From: Deltaproteobacteria bacterium
Lineage (GTDB): Bacteria > Desulfobacterota > DSM-4660 > Desulfatiglandales > HGW-15
NCBI GenBank assembly: GCA_019308985.1
Contig: JAFDHB010000101.1
Coordinates: 1-24,887, forward strand
DNA length: 24,887 nt
Direction of reading: 5' to 3'
In this document: positions 7,937 to 17,100 of the stretch, one piece after another
How positions within the stretch are numbered: the stretch's first letter is position 1
Layout of the letters: every line of letters starts with the position of its first letter
Notes under the pieces: generated by a model
Seen by the model: only the letters and a program-made list of their open reading frames with translations
Told to the model about the DNA's origin: nothing
Database searches by the model: none
Made by a program: the position numbers and the translations under genes

Positions 7937-10362
7937 TTCTCAAAAAGATGACTATCAAGACCTTTGGGGGACTTTTCGACCGAGAGATCGAGTTGCGAAA
8001 TGGTCTTAACATAATCCTGGGACCTAATGAGTCCGGTAAATCAACAATCTATCACGCCATAGAGAGGACGTTGTTTACTCCGTCAAAGCTAACCCCTTCA
8101 AAGTTGAAGAGGCACATGGAACGCTTCCTTCCCATTGGAGGTGGTGACACAATCGAGGTGTCAATTGATTTCGAAGACAGAGGTGGGGAATATTCGCTTC
8201 GCCGGAGGTGGGGTAAGGAGGCCCTCTCTGAGTTGAAACTACCTGGTGGCTCACTCATCTCTGATGACAATTCCATCCAGGAGATAATAGGGCAAAGCCT
8301 CGGAGTCCCGGAAGGCACATGCAGGACTGTTATGATGACATATCAGTCCGGCCTGTCAAGGACGATTGATGATCTGAAGGGCGATAGAGATACCCTCGAA
8401 TCCCTTGGAGACCTCTTGCGAAAAGCGGTCATGGAAATGGATGGAGTCTCTGTAGATGCGTTCAGAAGCAAGATCGAGGATGCTTACAGGGTATATTTAG
8501 GCAGATGGGATCTTGATTCAAATTATCCAGAAAACAATCGAGGTATTGAGAATCCGTGGAAAAAAGGTGTGGGCTCTGTTGTTGAAGCATTTTATGAGAA
8601 AGAAAGACTGAGGTTGGACTTGGAGTCTGCTCAGCGGCATGAACTCCAACTGGACAAAGTGAACAGGGAAATCTTTGATTACATCGTTAAGATGGAGGAG
8701 GCTGAATCCTTTTTAGAAGAGAATAGGGCGATCAAAGAAGATGCTGAGAAGCGCCGCCAACTTGAAGCCGAACTAAAGGCGGCCGATCTTGAGTACCAGG
8801 CTCTTGCGCGAATCAACAAGGACTGGCCTGTTATAGATTCTAAAGTAGAGGAGATCACCGAAAAGCTACCTGACCTTGAAGAGAAGCTAAGCAAGACGGA
8901 GAAGGAAAGAGCAAAGGCCGAGAAGTACCAGGAAAACAAGGAACTATTGGAGAGGTTCAAGCGGGCTAAGAAAAAGAAACAGGCTGTTGACGAGGCAAAG
9001 ATGGGGCTTGCCAAGATACGAAAGATCACAAAGGGTGATCTGAAAAATCTGAGAAAAAAACTCAATAAGGGCCAGGAACTGGAGACCTCATTATCGGCCG
9101 GTAAGCTGTTTGCGACATTTACTGCCAATACATCATTGGAATTGGAAGTTCAAAAAGGAGTTGAAGAAAAAACCAAAGAAAAGCCATCCCCCGGTGAGCC
9201 GCTCGAAATAGAGGCAGAGGGGGTCCTGAGAATATCCCACCCTGACTGGGACCTCGAAGTGACCTCAGGTGCTGAATATGCGAAGATTTTGGAAGAATAT
9301 GAAAGAGCAAGGGAGGCGGGTGTCGAGCTTCTCAAAGAACTGGGGGTAAAGGATCTGGACGAAGCAGAGGCCGTGAATGACATTTATGAGAAGAAGGTAA
9401 GGGAATTAGAAAATGCCAAAACCAATTTGGAAGAAGAGCTTGGGAATTGCACTTACGATGAATTGAAGAAAAGCTCACAGGCGCTGAAGGTTGTAAAGCC
9501 TAGCAAGGATCTTACAACGCTCATCGAGGAGATGACAGAGCTACGATCCGAGATCAGTGGTTTAAAGAAGGATCTTGAGAAGCGCGAAGGTACCCAGGCA
9601 GATTACGTTAGGGAGTACGGCTCCCAGGACCAACTGATCCAGAGACTTGCAAAGTTGGCCGGAGAGAAGGGGAAAAAGCAAAAGGAGCTAAATGAACTGA
9701 AGCCCCTTCCCGCGGGAATAGAGGATGTAGATGAATTTATTAAGGAATATGAAAAGACCCAGGCTGAACTTGAGACTTTAAAGGAAAAATACAATGAGTT
9801 GATCAACGAGAGGATTAGACTTGAGAGTACGGCACCAGACAGGTCGGTCGAGGAATTCCAAAAAGAGCTGGCGGAGGTGGAAGAAAAATTTAACAGACGG
9901 CTGAAGAAGGGCAAAGCCATAGCCAGGATAAAGCAAGTCACGGAAAGGTTGCTCGAGGAGATGGACAAGGAAACATATACCGGTCTTGAGCAGCATGCGG
10001 CGGGACTCATGGAAATGATGACTGGTGGACGTTACGGAGAGGTTGTAATGAGAGAAACTATTCCGACTGGGCTACAAAGGAAGGATGGAATGGTGATACC
10101 TTATGACTACTTATCCTTTGGGACCATAGATATACTCGGTCTTGCCCTGAGGCTGGCCATAACAAAAATGTTTTTGGGTGACAGAGAAAATCTTGTGATC
10201 ATGGATGACCCGCTTGTTGACCTTGATCCGGATCGGCAGTCAAAAGCGGCTGATGCCATAAAGGAGTTTGCCGAGAGCAAACAGGTCATCCTGTTGACCT
10301 GTCACCCCTCGCATGCAAAGTTGCTGGGTGGTAATCTGATAGAACTCGAAATGAGATATTAA
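7933..10362 (+). CDS. Rad50/SbcC-like (YhaN-type) SMC-family ATPase without zinc hook
   Basis: The 809-residue protein has Walker A GPNESGKST at 30-38 and two long charged coiled-coil arms (about 220-385 and 450-670). The signature loop is LSFGT at 727-731, nearer to the LSRGT of YhaN than to the LSGGE of SbcC. Walker B with D-loop is VIMDDPLVDLDPD around 755-767, and a terminal His switch lies in TCHPSH. Only three cysteines exist (about 130, 506 and 790), so the CxxC zinc hook of classical Rad50 is missing. A short beta-rich insert (about 390-446) splits the coiled coil. It should form the ATP-driven clamp for the upstream Mre11-like nuclease, with which it overlaps by four bases. It is shorter than E. 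coli SbcC (about 1050 residues). Confidence 0.9.
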   Translation: MILKKMTIKTFGGLFDREIELRNGLNIILGPNESGKSTIYHAIERTLFTPSKLTPSKLKRHMERFLPIGGGDTIEVSIDFEDRGGEYSLRRRWGKEALSELKLPGGSLISDDNSIQEIIGQSLGVPEGTCRTVMMTYQSGLSRTIDDLKGDRDTLESLGDLLRKAVMEMDGVSVDAFRSKIEDAYRVYLGRWDLDSNYPENNRGIENPWKKGVGSVVEAFYEKERLRLDLESAQRHELQLDKVNREIFDYIVKMEEAESFLEENRAIKEDAEKRRQLEAELKAADLEYQALARINKDWPVIDSKVEEITEKLPDLEEKLSKTEKERAKAEKYQENKELLERFKRAKKKKQAVDEAKMGLAKIRKITKGDLKNLRKKLNKGQELETSLSAGKLFATFTANTSLELEVQKGVEEKTKEKPSPGEPLEIEAEGVLRISHPDWDLEVTSGAEYAKILEEYERAREAGVELLKELGVKDLDEAEAVNDIYEKKVRELENAKTNLEEELGNCTYDELKKSSQALKVVKPSKDLTTLIEEMTELRSEISGLKKDLEKREGTQADYVREYGSQDQLIQRLAKLAGEKGKKQKELNELKPLPAGIEDVDEFIKEYEKTQAELETLKEKYNELINERIRLESTAPDRSVEEFQKELAEVEEKFNRRLKKGKAIARIKQVTERLLEEMDKETYTGLEQHAAGLMEMMTGGRYGEVVMRETIPTGLQRKDGMVIPYDYLSFGTIDILGLALRLAITKMFLGDRENLVIMDDPLVDLDPDRQSKAADAIKEFAESKQVILLTCHPSHAKLLGGNLIELEMRY

Positions 10363-10379
10363 AGAGGCAAGGGGGTCGC

Positions 10380-10529
10380 ATCTTAGATATTAAATCGCCT
10401 TCAGTTGGTGTGATCGGTGCAACAGAATGCATAGAAAAAGTACAGGGGTTCTTACCTCGTAATGTATTGTTTCAGTCCAATCCAGCGAAAATTCTCGGAA
10501 AGAAGGTTCTAGTTGAGTGCTCAGTCTGT
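10380..10529 (+). pseudogene. Possible 5' remnant of a fifth cluster gene, truncated
   Basis: Just after the Rad50-like gene, the frame through 10380-10529 gives an unusually protein-like peptide (LDIKSPSVGVIG, then ECIEKVQGFLPRNVLFQSNP, then KKVLVECSVC). An AGGGGG ribosome-binding site lies about five bases before codon ATC at 10380, where a normal start would be expected. A GTG at 10410 is the first ordinary start. Past about 10530 the frame runs antisense into the last codons of the opposing small gene and loses protein character. I read it as the front end of a gene that has lost its start codon and most of its length. I do not recognise the family. It could also be chance. Confidence 0.35.
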
Positions 10530-10862
10530 CCTCAACGAGGGTATGCTGCCTCCCGCAGGTCCTGTTTCAAATGCCTGTGTCCCCTCCGATCCATATACCA
10601 ACATTTTTGTCTTTGTACCACCAACCTGGAGAGTTATAGAGGCACGGTCAATCTCAATAACGGTAGCGCTCTCAACCCCTAATGTGTCCCCCAGATAAAC
10701 CTCCGCTTCATTTGCATTTCTATCCCTGACCAATGCCCTGCCTTCATCACTACTCACCTCGACCACGTAAAGATCACCCAGCTCTCTCTCGGGGAACACA
10801 TCAGCCGCATGTGAGGGGATGCTCATCAGCACTGTGAAGAGACTTGTCATAAGGATTTTCAT
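10521..10862 (-). CDS. Small exported PilP/GspC-like periplasmic protein
   Basis: The 113-residue protein starts with a clear Sec signal peptide (hydrophobic residues 4-15, then SHAAD, with cleavage probably after Ala 19 or 20). The mature part has one beta-rich segment (GDLYVVEV, then VYLGDTLG, then ITLQVGGTKTKMLVY). It is built like the small HR-type domain of PilP and GspC, which links pilus or secretion machinery across the periplasm. The similarity is by pattern only. The ribosome-binding site AGGAGG (10869-10874) overlaps the stop codon of the upstream phospholipase-like gene, only ten bases away, so the two are probably translationally coupled. It is the last gene of the four-gene minus-strand operon. 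Confidence 0.75.
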   Translation of the reverse strand: MKILMTSLFTVLMSIPSHAADVFPERELGDLYVVEVSSDEGRALVRDRNANEAEVYLGDTLGVESATVIEIDRASITLQVGGTKTKMLVYGSEGTQAFETGPAGGSIPSLRTD

Positions 10863-10872
10863 CTTTTTCCTC

Positions 10873-13437
10873 CTATGGCCTTAGCGTAGATATGGGAACA
10901 GGGTCATTTTCAAACTCAGGCCATGAGGCAGAGTAAATCCCGGCGTTATCGGGGTGGGCACGGGCGTATAGAAAGTGATTGTGCTGGATCAGACCTCTTA
11001 AGGTGTAGACCTGAGTGTTATGAAAAGTACCATCAGCGTCTTGCTGGTTTATGACCCCCGACAAAGAGACAGCAAATCTTTCTATCATAAAAACATATGG
11101 CAATGTATATTCGTAATGGAGGAGAAGATTGAACTCACCCGTATCTGTCAGCATGATGATCTTGCCATATGCACCGGGCGGCATGTCAAAATAGATTGCA
11201 GAATAGTCCTCCGGGTCCGGAGGTGTGCTATCTGATGGGTACAAGGCAACCCCTATGGACAAATCAAAGGGGTCTATATAAGGCTCCCCTTGTTGATTCA
11301 GGACGCCATCTTCATTCGAGTCCACCTTGGAAACAAGATCCGGATTAGCCTTAATCTCAGCTGAGGTCTTCAAAACATGGTGTAAATAGAATCTGTCTGT
11401 CGAGTTTGAAACGCTGATGTGCATGGGTTCACTGATGTCCTTGATGCCTAGTGCCACAGAGGCAGGTCTTCCATTGATTGTACCCCTGAACTCCACTTGG
11501 AGGTAAAGGTCAGTGATATCTACAGGGATAGGATTGTTTGTAAAATCAAACTCAAACTCCACAGCTTCTTGAGAGCTCAAGGATGTTACGTCTATCTTGG
11601 ATGACTCCGAGCGGGAAAAATAGGCCTCCCTAGATGCTGCCGTAGGAGGATCAGCCGAGAGATCGGCCTTATAGTCCGTCCTTCTCCTGTATATTGCCAT
11701 AGCCTTGAGAGCACCCTCGCCTATGACAAGTTCCGCATTTGTGTTCATCACTTTTGCCTTGATATATGTGAATTGCTGAGGAGTCACACTTCCATCGATA
11801 ATGGAGTAAACAAATCTTTCGGGCGGAGTGATCTCTAATGGAATGGGCGTATATCCCACAGCCACGGCTCCAGTTTCAAGTCCAAGTTGACCTTTGTAGA
11901 CCAGATACAAAGAAACATCTTTGGCAGCCAGAGGAATCGGGGAGGCGCTTAGGTCAAAGTCAAATGATGTGGCTGTCTGTCTCGGGATGAGGTGCTTCTC
12001 CCCTTCGAGTTGCTTCACGATATATTGGAACTGATCCCCACCATCAAGCTTGTACTTAACTACAAGATGAACACTCCCCCCACTCATCTCTTCATTTTCA
12101 GGAAAAGTCGATGTGTTCTGGGCAGAGAGGGTAACACCGTCGAAGCCTGCTGTGTAACTACTGAATTGCAAGTTAAGATTAGTTATCTTTATCGCGCCGC
12201 GGAAGAAGTAATCCAGCAATGCCGCAGAATAGCCCACAGCGCGGGGGATGAGCTTATCAGCATAGTCTTTCCAGCAAACGTGATCCAAAGTGAAACCGCT
12301 GGTCTTAACAACGGTAATATTAGCCATGTATTCCCTTGTAAAGTAGTCCACTGCCGCCAAATGTCTAATATCTTCACCAACGCCATCCTTAAGTTTGAGG
12401 TAAACCCGTTTGTAAGTCTTACCGTTCTCACCAACAACATCTTCAGGATGGAGCCAGTCTATTGATTCAGAGGCTACATCGTCCAAATTTGGGTGCGGGT
12501 AGCTCCACATTGTGTCAAGAGTAAGAAAGTTTGCATTGGAATATTCCGCCAGACCTAGGATGCTGCTTGGTGGAATGGGCCCAGTATCGTTATATGCATT
12601 CCTATCGAATAGACCGCTCACCGGGACCAAATCAGTGTAATTTGGATCTAGAATCACGGCAGGAACTTCTAATAGACGGGAGTTCGGTGAAATGGGCAAC
12701 AGGTTCTTAAAGTATTTTTTCATGTATTCTTTGCTCACGTAAGTTTCATAGGTGAATTCCCTAGGCCACCGGGTGAAGTATCTGTTTGGAAATACGTGCA
12801 CGTCGTTTCGAGTATGCAAGGGCACAGACATATCCTGTATTAAATGCATGACCTGGCCGAGAGACCTGAAACAGTCTGCAAAGTTTTGGTCCCTTTCATC
12901 TTGCGTTTGACTTGTCAAAGCTTGGTAATAATAGTAATCCCTCGCCTTTCCCCATGACCAGTCACTTGCTCCCCGTCTTTGCAAATCAGGGTACTGCTTG
13001 TTCTCTTCGAAATTTTGCTCTCCGGGGTTTAATCCCCAGATGAGTGCTGATACCGGAAGTCTTCGATAGAACAGCGTGTAAAGCACATTTAGGTCATTGT
13101 GGAGCCCTGCATTATCCCAATCTTTCAAAGGATCGTGAAAATGATTGAAGGCCCTGGTAGTCAGATAATCATCCTTACCCTTCTTCCCATAATCCTCCGC
13201 TTCCCCACCTTGCTCGATCCACCACCTTATTTCTTGTTTGTTTATTATCTGTTTGATTCCAGTTGAAAAACCTAGGCCATTTTTCAAAAAGTCGTCCAAA
13301 TTCGATTCATTAATTGCATGTTTGTTAATTTCCATATGAACTGGACCGTCATAAGCCACGGTTTCCTGTGGGCACTTATATAACAAATAAGAAAAAGCAA
13401 TTATGAAAGCAAAAAAGATCTTTATTCCCTTAACCAT
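10873..13437 (-). CDS. Exported zinc-dependent phospholipase C/S1-P1-like protein with beta-domain tail
   Basis: This 854-residue protein has an N-terminal hydrophobic signal segment (about 5-20). The first 230 residues contain histidine motifs typical of the zinc-dependent phospholipase C/P1 nuclease fold: H34 and H40 in HMEINKH, H99 and H101 in FNHFHDP, a WGKARDYYYYQ helix, and HLIQDMSVPLH with H198, D202 and H208. The remaining 600 residues are beta-rich repeats of two similar sandwich-like units (about 420-650) followed by an EF-hand-like loop DSNEDG. They probably bind a surface or substrate. The likely role is a secreted hydrolase of phospholipid or other phosphodiesters; the substrate is unknown. 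It is much longer than single-domain phospholipase C (about 250-400 residues). The ribosome-binding site is GGAG six bases before ATG, and the upstream gene ends 15 bases away. Confidence 0.8.
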   Translation of the reverse strand: MVKGIKIFFAFIIAFSYLLYKCPQETVAYDGPVHMEINKHAINESNLDDFLKNGLGFSTGIKQIINKQEIRWWIEQGGEAEDYGKKGKDDYLTTRAFNHFHDPLKDWDNAGLHNDLNVLYTLFYRRLPVSALIWGLNPGEQNFEENKQYPDLQRRGASDWSWGKARDYYYYQALTSQTQDERDQNFADCFRSLGQVMHLIQDMSVPLHTRNDVHVFPNRYFTRWPREFTYETYVSKEYMKKYFKNLLPISPNSRLLEVPAVILDPNYTDLVPVSGLFDRNAYNDTGPIPPSSILGLAEYSNANFLTLDTMWSYPHPNLDDVASESIDWLHPEDVVGENGKTYKRVYLKLKDGVGEDIRHLAAVDYFTREYMANITVVKTSGFTLDHVCWKDYADKLIPRAVGYSAALLDYFFRGAIKITNLNLQFSSYTAGFDGVTLSAQNTSTFPENEEMSGGSVHLVVKYKLDGGDQFQYIVKQLEGEKHLIPRQTATSFDFDLSASPIPLAAKDVSLYLVYKGQLGLETGAVAVGYTPIPLEITPPERFVYSIIDGSVTPQQFTYIKAKVMNTNAELVIGEGALKAMAIYRRRTDYKADLSADPPTAASREAYFSRSESSKIDVTSLSSQEAVEFEFDFTNNPIPVDITDLYLQVEFRGTINGRPASVALGIKDISEPMHISVSNSTDRFYLHHVLKTSAEIKANPDLVSKVDSNEDGVLNQQGEPYIDPFDLSIGVALYPSDSTPPDPEDYSAIYFDMPPGAYGKIIMLTDTGEFNLLLHYEYTLPYVFMIERFAVSLSGVINQQDADGTFHNTQVYTLRGLIQHNHFLYARAHPDNAGIYSASWPEFENDPVPISTLRP

Positions 13438-13452
13438 TTTTTCTCCGCCATC

Positions 13453-14112
13453 TCAGTCCAAAGGAAGTTTTTCATAACCTAAGAATGTTCTTTCTTCATT
13501 TATTAGTCCTAGTAAAGTGCTATATTTCTCCTTTGAGATATCACCTAGATGTAAACTCGGTAAATTATTATCTCTCTCCTCCCTTGTCTTCAACCTTGGC
13601 AACTCATAGACAATATATTCCCCTGGGTGTGGCCAGGCTTTTTTCCCTCCAACCGCCTTGGCTCTTCTATGATTCGGGTAAACTCCATAGCCAGGCTTGA
13701 AAATGATTACTTCAGCTTTCACCACAGTCCCTGGGCGAGGCCCAAACCATTCCCTCACTTCAGATATCTTGAACTCCCCCTTTCTGTCAGTCAAAGTCTC
13801 CTGAGCATCAATTGGATATGTGTTGGTCCCCGCAATTGTTATAGCCTCGTCAAAATACACTGCTAACACAACCGCCCCTTCAACAGGCTCCTTTGTGTCG
13901 GCATCTATCACCCTGCCCTCAAAAGGCATTAGTTCGTAATATGGAATAGCAGAAAAGATAACAATATAGAGGACAGGTAGTGAGAGGATGGCAATAGGAA
14001 GGAATACGAATCGAGTTAGCCTCTTCTTCCACTTTGCTATTATCATAACGGTCACTGGAATATAAATTATTAAGAGAACGATTATGCTTATACTTTTCAG
14101 TGTATCTACCAT
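13453..14112 (-). CDS. Inner-membrane protein with carboxypeptidase-regulatory-like beta domain
   Basis: The 219-residue protein has two hydrophobic membrane segments (about 7-26 and 34-57) separated by a basic KWKKRLTR loop. A periplasmic part follows, beginning with a carboxypeptidase-regulatory-like (transthyretin-type) strand pattern: FEGRVIDADTKEPVEGAVV, then TLTDRKGEFKISEV. A C-terminal region of about 80 charged residues has no recognisable motif. The start codon is preceded by GGAGAC. The gene lies 34 bases after the FG-GAP gene and 15 bases before the phospholipase-like gene, so it belongs to the same operon. It may anchor or scaffold the exported partners in the inner membrane, which is inferred from context only. 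Confidence 0.75.
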   Translation of the reverse strand: MVDTLKSISIIVLLIIYIPVTVMIIAKWKKRLTRFVFLPIAILSLPVLYIVIFSAIPYYELMPFEGRVIDADTKEPVEGAVVLAVYFDEAITIAGTNTYPIDAQETLTDRKGEFKISEVREWFGPRPGTVVKAEVIIFKPGYGVYPNHRRAKAVGGKKAWPHPGEYIVYELPRLKTREERDNNLPSLHLGDISKEKYSTLLGLINEERTFLGYEKLPLD

Positions 14113-14146
14113 GGGGTGTCTCCAGAAAAGATTGCAATAGTTAGGT

Positions 14147-17100
14147 TCAGTACCTTTCCACCTTCCACAGCCCGTCTCCGTCCTTACTAAAGTAGATATA
14201 GTAAGCTATAGTCACGATTTGACCGTCAATGTTATGATTCCTATGAATCACGTATTTAGCCCTAGTCCCTTCTGCGAAGATAAGTTCAATATCCAGCATC
14301 TGCTGGGCTAAAGCAGAAAGGTTGTTTCCCAGAAAGTTGTAAATGGACTCGTATTTACTCCTGAAAGCCGCGTGATGGTAACTCAATCCCCCTTGGATGT
14401 CTCCGGCAATCAACGCCGCCTTCATCCCATCCCACTTGGCCCTCAGCAGGGCATCCAGTTGCTGGAGGTTCACCACTTCCACGGCAACCGTGTCAGTATA
14501 GACATAGCCTTGCTCATCCCGTGCCTCTACGGTGAAGTGATAGACTCCTTCGCTCATTATCTCCACATTATACTCATTCTCACCCGGATTTTCCAAGAAC
14601 TCTACCTGCCCAGGGCCCGTGTATGTAAGGGTAGGCTCCCCTGCAAAGGGGAATGACCCCACCACCCTCAGCGTGGTCTCAAATGGTGCAACACCGGATT
14701 CCGGCTCTGCCGTTATCCGCACGTAATCCCCAGTGGTCTCTGCAAATACAGTGATCGAGGCTGTCTCTGTGTTCCCGTCCATGTCAACCGCTGTGACTGT
14801 AATGGTATTCTCCCCTTGATCAAGGAGCACATGGTTGGCCACAAACCTCTCTCCATCCACTATGGCAATAATTCCGTTCACCGTTATGCCCAGCTCACGA
14901 TTCAGGGGATTGCGGATCGTACCTTCTACCCGTGTATCAGGCCTGTAGATGATCTCCTCGTCCAGAGGAGAATCTATGGAAACAGTAAAGGGAACCACGA
15001 CTATAGTGACACTGTCGGTGAATGTGCCCCAGGGGCCTGTTGCCGTGATGGTATAGGTGGTGGTCTCAGTGGGGGATACGGTGAAGGAGCCGCTCTTGGA
15101 TACCTCACCGATACCGTTGTCTATTATGACAGATGTGGCATCCGTGAAGCTCCATGAGAGGGTTGCGGAATCACCGTAGACAATCTTCTCATGGTCGGCG
15201 CTGATGTTTACACGGGAGACCAGGTAGATATAGGCGGCTCCAGGGTAGTCCGTGTTCCAATAAGTGCCAGGGGCACCCACGAGACCGTAGTTGCCGCTGA
15301 GGGCCACAGAGGCCCCGAACCGGTCATCCAGGGCCGTTTCACCAAAGGTTAGTGTGTCACGCAGGGTCCAGATCTCACCATCGCGCGCAAAAAGGTAGAC
15401 CGAGTTTGGACCACCCGATCCGTAAGCACCGGCACCAGGTGACCCTACCATGGCATAGTCATCATCAATGGCCACGGAAACACCAAAGAGATCATACTCC
15501 TGAGGGTTGGCAGCAATGAGCGAAGCCTTATGAGTCCAAGTGCCACCTTTGTTTGTGAAGATATATGCCGCCCCTGGTGAGACCAGCTCAAAGTCCTGGC
15601 CGGGCGCACCTGCGATAATATGAGGGTAATCAATGGATACGGAATATCCGAACCGGTAACCCTCATAGCCCCTATCATAACCCCATGCGCCGTAAGCCAT
15701 TGTGAGCTTTGAACTCTGCGTCCACCCTGATCCATCACGGTTGAAAACATAAACCGCTCCAGAGTCAGACAAATACCCGTAATCCCATACCCAAGCAGCT
15801 TTGCCCCAGGCACCTATGGCAATGTGGGCGCCGTCCGTGGATACCGACCACCCGAAGTAATCATACACAGCCCTGTCGCTTGCAACCAGTTTCGCCACCT
15901 GCGTCCAGGTGGATCCATTGCGCCTGAATACATAGGCTGAACCCTTGTACTCATCATCCCCGTAAGCACCCACAACCGCATACTCGCCTGATATTGCCAC
16001 AGAAGCCCCGAACTGATCATATTCCTCTGCATCGGCGGCCGTGAGCCTGGCCTGCTCAACCCAGGTCGTGCCGTCCCGTGCAAAGATATAGGCTGCGCCC
16101 GTGTAAGAATCGGAAGAGGGTGCCCCCACAATGGCATACTCCCCGTCAATGGCCACTAAATAGCCGAATTCATCTCCACTTAGCCCGTCCCCGGCCGTAA
16201 GCTTGGCCAGCTCAATCCAGCCCCAGCCCCGCTTGAAGACATAAGCTGAACCCCTATGGTCACCCTCAGCCGGGGCACCCACGATAGCATAGTCCCCGTC
16301 AATGGCTACCGAATAGCCGAACTGGTCGCCTGGAGCCGAATCGGCAGCCGTGAGCTTTGCCTTGGTATGGTCGATGGTTAGGGGGCCGTCACTGTAATCC
16401 ACTACCGGGTCGTTCACCCCGTCATTGATGACGGCATAGACGTAATAGGTGCCCTCGGGTAGCTGGGATGTGTTCCAGACAAAATTGTCGTTTTCCCCTC
16501 CGTCAGGGTCTTCGCTCAGCCCGCCAACTATCAGGGTGCCGTCCGTGCCCTTGTAATCATTATCGTAGTAAAGCGCAATGGTTGCATTGTCGTCCGGGTC
16601 GGAATCGGACCACCGTATCCTGAAGCCCGTATCAACGGTATCACTGACGCCGTCAGGCTCAATAACTCGGATGAACGGAGTTGCCGGGCCGACCGAGTAG
16701 GTATAGACATATGCCGATCCGCTGTAGCTGTCCTCTCCCGAGGCACCCACAATGACGTTACCTTCATCGATGGCAACGGAGTTTCCGAACCCATCACCCG
16801 CTTCCCCATCCCATGCCGTCAGCCTTCTCACCTCGGCCCACGCGACGCCATTGCGTTTGAATAGGTAGGCTTCTCCGGTGTACTCGCTGGAACCGGGAGC
16901 CCCCACAACGGCGTAGTCACCGCTAATGGCCACGGAAGTACCGAAATCATCGGCCCCAGCCCCGTCGCCGGCCGTGAGAACGGCCATCTGCGTCCACAGA
17001 GAGCCCTCTCGCCTGAAAATGTAGGCGTATCCCGAGGAGTCCGCAGAATCGAAGGCCCCCACGATCACATACTCACCACTTATGGAGACGGACAACCCGA

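Noticed and set aside
8679..10010. Minus-strand open frames rich in Ser, Phe and Leu opposite the Rad50-like gene
   Set aside because: They mirror the Glu/Lys-rich coiled coil on the plus strand and are not real membrane proteins.
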